Source: JAUWOY01 sp034431315 (lineage in GTDB: Bacteria; Chloroflexota; Anaerolineae; VGOG01). Taken from it: DNA of 24,716 nt. Made by a program: the position numbers and the translations under genes. The notes below the pieces were generated by a model, which saw only the letters and a list, made by a program, of their open reading frames with translations, did not search any database and was not told the DNA's origin. The DNA lies in assembly GCA_034431315.1 (NCBI GenBank), contig DAOUDK010000043.1, positions 1 through 24,716 of the forward strand. Reading direction: 5' to 3'. This document shows positions 21,093 to 24,716 of this stretch, in pieces (the stretch's first letter is position 1; every line of letters starts with the position of its first letter).

Positions 21093-21118
21093 AAGGGCGA
21101 CTGTGGACAGTCGCCCTT
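21093..21118 (-). terminator. Rho-independent terminator after the MttB-like gene
   Basis: A perfect 12-bp stem (AAGGGCGACTGT with its exact complement) and a two-base spacer; on the minus strand it is followed by TTTTTTGTTTTGGG. One of the clearest terminators in the window. It separates the MttB-like gene from the LysW-like block. Confidence 0.92.
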
Positions 21119-21136
21119 GCGGTGCGTGTATTGTCC

Positions 21137-21226
21137 CTACTGGCTCAGGTAGAAGGGCACGTCGGTGATGATGCGGAAGCGACCCCGCCAGCCCCGGCGA
21201 GCGTAGAGCAGCGCCACCCTTAGCAT
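21137..21226 (-). CDS. 29-residue reading frame, possible gene remnant
   Basis: ATG at 21226, reading LRVALLYARRGWRGRFRIIT and ending DVPFYLSQ just before the terminator at 21093-21118. It has no clear ribosome-binding site, and an in-frame stop lies seven codons upstream. The composition looks like the C-terminal end of a larger enzyme, so it may be the tail of a deleted gene; it could also be chance. I do not recognise a family. Confidence 0.25.
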   Translation of the reverse strand: MLRVALLYARRGWRGRFRIITDVPFYLSQ

Positions 21227-21270
21227 CCAGGCTGTCTGATTGTGCAGCTAAGAGTCGCCAGCATGTCACT

Positions 21271-22692
21271 TCACCTCCCAACTGAGACCAATTTTCCCTC
21301 AGCCTCCCGCATGATCTCCATCAGTTGTCGCTCTTGATCCTCTGTCAACGGTGGAACCTCGTGCTCAGCCAGTAGTCGCTCCGCCTGTGCCTGCGCTCGC
21401 TCGGCCATGCCTTCCCTGCCTGCCTGATCCCACTCCTCCCAGAGGCGTCGTTCCGCCAGGTGCGTGTAAAGCACTTCCCCTGCCCGCAGGTAACGCACAG
21501 TGTGCCGCTGATCTAAGAAGTTGCATGAGCCGTCCATCACCGCTGCGATGACCTCCACGGCCAGCGTGTCTTGATCCACAACGAAGCCCCGCCGCAGCCG
21601 GCGTACGCTGACAGCAATCTCGTTGTCGCAGACCATCTGAGCGTGGGAGCCCATCACGCCCGCTTCCATCTCGCCAATGCCGGAGAGTTCGTCTGCCCCC
21701 GCCAGCGCGGGGATGACCGAGTTTAGGGCTCGCTCGTAGCCGCTCTGCAGATCCAGTGTGTGAGCATTGGTGGACAACCCGTAGACGTTTACGGGCAGGC
21801 CATAGCGGTGGCCAATCTGCACCGTCGCGGCAGAGGCCAGCCCCAGTTCCACTCCTCCCCACACGGAGGCCCCCGTTCTGGGCTCCATCATGGCCAGCCA
21901 TCCGCAATAAACGATGGGCAGCCCCGGGTGCACCAACTGCGCCAATACCACCGAGGCCAGCACCTCCGCGTTCTGCTGCGCCAGCGACCCGGCCAGCGAC
22001 ATCGGCGCGGTGGCTCCGGCACTGGGACAGGGCAGCGGCCCCAGCGGCACCCCCAACCGGGCGGTTTCCATCATCGCCTCCACCACGTCGTCGGGGAAGG
22101 TCAGCGGGCTGATGGGGGATATGCCCAGGGTGAGCACCTCAGCGGGCGGCCCAACGACAGCAGCCATGCGGGCGACGTAGCGCACCTCGGCGGCAGTCTG
22201 TGCGCCTGGCCCTTGAACCGGCTTCGTGGTGTGGGGCAGAGTGTGCCGATACATCGCCAGGGACATCAGCGGCCCAGGCACGTCCTGGGGGGTGAAGAAG
22301 GGGGTGATGGTGGTGACGCCATCCAGCGCGTCGAGAAGGCGGGCGCTGTCGCGCACGTCCTGCGCCGTGGCAGGGCGGCGTTGGCCCGTGCGGGGATCGT
22401 AGACGTCGCGCGCACCGCCCAGGTTGTGCCAGTGGAGAGCGCCGTCCCCCAGAGTCACGGTATCTCCACCCCGGCCACGGACGTTCACCTCTCGCGGGCA
22501 CTGAGCCAGCGCCATCTCTACCAGATCGGGCGGCAGAAGCACCCGGTCGTCTCGCACCGTGGCCCCCGCCCCGACCAGAGTCTCGCGGGCTTCTGGCTGC
22601 GTCAGCACAATGCCGACCTCACTGAGGATACGTAGCGTAGCCTGATGAATCGCCTCCACTTCTTCTTCGGTTAAAACGGTGAGCCGGACCAT
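21271..22692 (-). CDS. Trimethylamine methyltransferase (MttB)-family protein
   Basis: 473 residues from MVRLTVLTEEEVEAIHQATL, with GAGGAGG before this ATG (an upstream ATG at 22716 lacks one). It shows the MttB/COG5598 pattern: ILSEVGIVLTQPEARE, LPPDLVEMALAQCP, ALHWHNLGGARDVYDPRTGQRRPAT, TPFFTPQDVPG, PSAGATAPMSLAGSLAQQNAEVLA and a C-terminal helix-rich end. True MttB demethylates trimethylamine using pyrrolysine encoded by an in-frame TAG; this frame has no internal TAG, so it belongs to the non-pyrrolysine group, whose members demethylate other quaternary amines such as betaines onto a corrinoid protein. No corrinoid protein gene is adjacent, so the substrate is unknown. Confidence 0.92.
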   Translation of the reverse strand: MVRLTVLTEEEVEAIHQATLRILSEVGIVLTQPEARETLVGAGATVRDDRVLLPPDLVEMALAQCPREVNVRGRGGDTVTLGDGALHWHNLGGARDVYDPRTGQRRPATAQDVRDSARLLDALDGVTTITPFFTPQDVPGPLMSLAMYRHTLPHTTKPVQGPGAQTAAEVRYVARMAAVVGPPAEVLTLGISPISPLTFPDDVVEAMMETARLGVPLGPLPCPSAGATAPMSLAGSLAQQNAEVLASVVLAQLVHPGLPIVYCGWLAMMEPRTGASVWGGVELGLASAATVQIGHRYGLPVNVYGLSTNAHTLDLQSGYERALNSVIPALAGADELSGIGEMEAGVMGSHAQMVCDNEIAVSVRRLRRGFVVDQDTLAVEVIAAVMDGSCNFLDQRHTVRYLRAGEVLYTHLAERRLWEEWDQAGREGMAERAQAQAERLLAEHEVPPLTEDQERQLMEIMREAEGKLVSVGR

Positions 22693-22721
22693 ATTGCTCC
22701 TCCTCTTCCAGGTCACTCTAT

Positions 22722-22804
22722 GTCATTGCGAGCGACCGCAGGGAGCGAAGCAATCCCCTCCATTGTGGGCTGGAGATTGCTTCGGGCTACGCCCTCGCAA
22801 TGAC
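22722..22804. repeat. GTCATTGCGAG intergenic inverted repeat, copy 2
   Basis: Begins GTCATTGCGAGCGACCGCAG and ends GCCCTCGCAATGAC, with GAAGCAAT/ATTGCTTC inside. It lies between the S9 peptidase stop and the MttB-like gene start and belongs to the same family as 14530-14616. Each copy precedes a gene start closely, but neither carries an obvious promoter. Confidence 0.9.
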
Positions 22805-22809
22805 ACCTT

Positions 22810-24597
22810 TCATGCCCTTCCCAGTATCTCTGCCAAAAAAGCCACGCGACGCTTCTTGGCGTCTATCACGTTCTCGGTCTTTAAGAAAGTGTGTCCCTCG
22901 TCAGGATACAGAACCAAATCGCACGGCTTCCCCAGCGCTTCCAGAGCATCGCGGGCCTGGGTAGACTCGCTGGCCGGGCAGCGCACGTCGTGGGCTCCAC
23001 AGATCAGTTGCACCGGCGCGGTGATGCGATCCAGAAAGAAGAACGGCGAACGCTCGTAGTACAGGTCGTAGTCCTTTTCTGAGTCTCCAAAGTTCTCCAG
23101 GTCCCAGTGCTGCAGGTCTTCTCGCGAGTTGGCGTGGGCGGTGAACCAGTTGAGGAAGGGCACCGCCGCCGAGCCGGCCGCCCAGCGGTCGGGATACTGG
23201 GTCAGGCTGGTCATGGTCAGATAGCCACCGTAGCTGCGGCCAGTGACGGCGATGCGGGCAGGGTCGGCAATGCCTTCGCGAACCAGGTAGTCGGCCCCGG
23301 CGACCACGTCCTCCGTGTCGCCGCCTCCCAGGTCGAAGCGGTTGGCCAGTTGCCACTCACGCCCGTAGCCGGTGGATCCCCGGTAGTTAGGGGCCAGCAC
23401 CGCCCATCCCCGGCCAACCATACATTGCACCAGAGGGTCCCAAGTGACCTGGGTCAGCCAGTTGGGGCCGCCGTGGACGTAGACCACCGCGGGGACAGGC
23501 CCTTCGGCTTGCCGGGGCTGGTAGAGCAGGGCGGGCACGCTTTGCCCGTCCAGGCTGAGATAGCGGACGAGCGTCGGCGTAGTAAATGGGGTGTCTTGCA
23601 GATCGGGCAGCAGGGACTGAGTCAGTTGCCGGAAGGTGCCGTCGGCAGTGGATAGCAGCCACAGGTCGCAGGGGTGGTCAGGGCTGTCAAAGACAAGGGC
23701 TAGATGTGCCCCATCGCGCGTGAAGCGAGGCACGTAGTGAACGCCCGGCTCAATTTGGTAAGTCACCACGGTCCCACTCTCCAATTCCAGCACCGCCAAC
23801 TCGGTCACGGGACCATGGTTCACTATGTAGGCCAGTCGCTGACCGTCGGGAGACCAGGCTGGTTGTTCTTTGCTTCCATTCCCCTCCGTCACCCAGGTGA
23901 TCTGACCTGTTGCCAATTCGTAGACGCCGATGTCGAAGTAGCCGTGCACGTTGGAGGCGAAGGCGATGTGGGAGCTGTCCGGGGACCAAGAGGCATCTTT
24001 GGCATGGATGGGGCCAGTAGGGTCGGAGATACAGTTAGGCTCACCTCCCTCCGCCGGTACGATGAAAGTCCAGTAGTCCTGGCCTTGGGCCACTGTGACC
24101 ACGGCCAGCCAGCGGCCATCGGGCGACCAGTGGACCTTCCAATCGGGATAGGGGAGACTGAGCACGAGACGAGCTGAGCCGCCGTAGGCCGGCATCACGT
24201 AGGTGTCAAAGCGACCTGAGCGATCGGATATGAACGCGATGGAAGAACCATCAGGCGACCAACTGTAGCTGGGCATGATGGCGTCAGGGGTGTATGGGGT
24301 CAAGTTGCGATGCTGGTCCGTGACAGAATCGTAAACATGGATGTCGAACAATTCGCCTCCGTCCAGATCCAGGACGTAGGCCAGACGCCCCCCTTCGGGT
24401 GACCATCGCGGAGCAAACTTGGCGCCTGGGCCGGTGGTGATCTGCTGGGGCAGAGCAGACCCGTCGAGAGGCATCAGATAAACCTCCCACTGGCCGGTCG
24501 GATTCCAAGAGAAAGCGAGCTGCGTTCCGTCGGGCGACAGATCGAAACCGGTGTACGGTTCCACATAGGGGACTCTTAGCAGTGTTTCTAGGTCCAA
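22810..24597 (-). CDS. S9-family prolyl-oligopeptidase-like serine peptidase
   Basis: 595 residues. Residues 1-330 are a beta-propeller of repeated WSPDG blades (DLSPDG, RWSPEGG, SWSPDGSSIAF, HWSPDGRWLAV, SWSPDSSHIAF, AWSPDGQRLAY), which guards the active site. Residues about 340-595 are an alpha/beta hydrolase: VVYVHGGP (oxyanion region), GRSYGGY with Ser455, Asp537 (GAHDVRCP) and His569 (DEGHTF). It cleaves short peptides or acyl-amino acids; no signal peptide, so cytosolic. The start is unclear: the frame opens only at TTG 24597 with a poor ribosome-binding site, while an ATG in the neighbouring frame (MSEPRVP) ends quickly, so a one-base indel near the start is possible. Confidence 0.92.
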   Translation of the reverse strand: MDLETLLRVPYVEPYTGFDLSPDGTQLAFSWNPTGQWEVYLMPLDGSALPQQITTGPGAKFAPRWSPEGGRLAYVLDLDGGELFDIHVYDSVTDQHRNLTPYTPDAIMPSYSWSPDGSSIAFISDRSGRFDTYVMPAYGGSARLVLSLPYPDWKVHWSPDGRWLAVVTVAQGQDYWTFIVPAEGGEPNCISDPTGPIHAKDASWSPDSSHIAFASNVHGYFDIGVYELATGQITWVTEGNGSKEQPAWSPDGQRLAYIVNHGPVTELAVLELESGTVVTYQIEPGVHYVPRFTRDGAHLALVFDSPDHPCDLWLLSTADGTFRQLTQSLLPDLQDTPFTTPTLVRYLSLDGQSVPALLYQPRQAEGPVPAVVYVHGGPNWLTQVTWDPLVQCMVGRGWAVLAPNYRGSTGYGREWQLANRFDLGGGDTEDVVAGADYLVREGIADPARIAVTGRSYGGYLTMTSLTQYPDRWAAGSAAVPFLNWFTAHANSREDLQHWDLENFGDSEKDYDLYYERSPFFFLDRITAPVQLICGAHDVRCPASESTQARDALEALGKPCDLVLYPDEGHTFLKTENVIDAKKRRVAFLAEILGRA

Positions 24598-24716
24598 GGT
24601 ACTCTGGGTTCGCTCATTTTTTCAGACAAATCGAGATTGAATAAACTGAGCGGCGTTGATTTACATAAAGCACGGAAATGATAGCTAACTTGGTTGGGGC
24701 ATACCGTCTCCGACCC
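24598..24716. other. Upstream region of the S9 peptidase, window edge
   Basis: AT-rich relative to the genes; presumably holds the peptidase promoter. No convincing -35/-10 pair, hairpin or further gene is seen. Confidence 0.4.

Noticed and set aside
21271..22692. Pyrrolysine-containing MttB
   Set aside because: The frame has no internal TAG and is complete without read-through.

Overview
The window carries bacterial DNA of fairly high GC. Every supported gene lies on the minus strand except one transposase, so the layout below runs from high to low coordinates, as it is transcribed. The gene families, the Tat/lipobox protein, the orphan peptide-type ABC permeases and the repetitive spacers (translating as LEVGGW- and FVIFRGFRD-like nonsense peptides) suggest a Chloroflexota (Anaerolineae-like) genome. 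That placement is inferred from style, since no rRNA or tRNA is present.

Right end (24.6-21.1 kb): an S9-family prolyl-oligopeptidase-like peptidase and a trimethylamine-methyltransferase-family (MttB-like) protein, closed by a clear terminator at 21093-21118. Then comes the most interesting block (20.9-15.6 kb). Three small LysW-like zinc-ribbon proteins have acidic regions after the ribbon (strongly so in two), and at least two have their own promoter elements. They are followed by a lysine 2,3-aminomutase gene (kamA), two D-Ala-D-Ala-ligase-like ATP-grasp enzymes and a GNAT acetyltransferase, all tightly packed. This gene set suggests an uncharacterised pathway that makes beta-lysine and ligates or acylates it, perhaps on a small amino-group-carrier-like protein. 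The kamA gene is broken by a ~171-173 bp MITE-like insertion with a 9-11 bp target duplication; removing it restores a 448-codon frame exactly.

Middle (15.3-12.7 kb): a winged-helix response regulator with a degenerate receiver, an M20 amidohydrolase, and a BrnT/CopG-type toxin-antitoxin pair with a near-consensus promoter.

12.4-6.6 kb: an oligopeptide/nickel-type ABC importer operon comprising a family-5 solute-binding protein with an N-terminal LysM domain and two permeases; no ATPase genes are present. A complete IS4-family element (1510 bp, 13 bp target duplication, own promoter) sits between the binding-protein and permease genes, inside a pre-existing palindromic element.

6.5-0.1 kb: an Fe-S aldo/keto reductase with its terminator, then an operon with a near-consensus promoter: a Cys-rich ferredoxin-like protein, hypB, hypA, a second Cys-rich ferredoxin-like protein with an HTH-like N-terminus, a stand-alone AsnC/Lrp ligand-binding (RAM) domain, a Tat-exported DUF362 lipoprotein and a short NapH-like membrane protein. 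This looks like a nickel-enzyme maturation and electron-transfer module, although no hydrogenase structural gene is in the window. Several intergenic inverted repeats are spread through the region.
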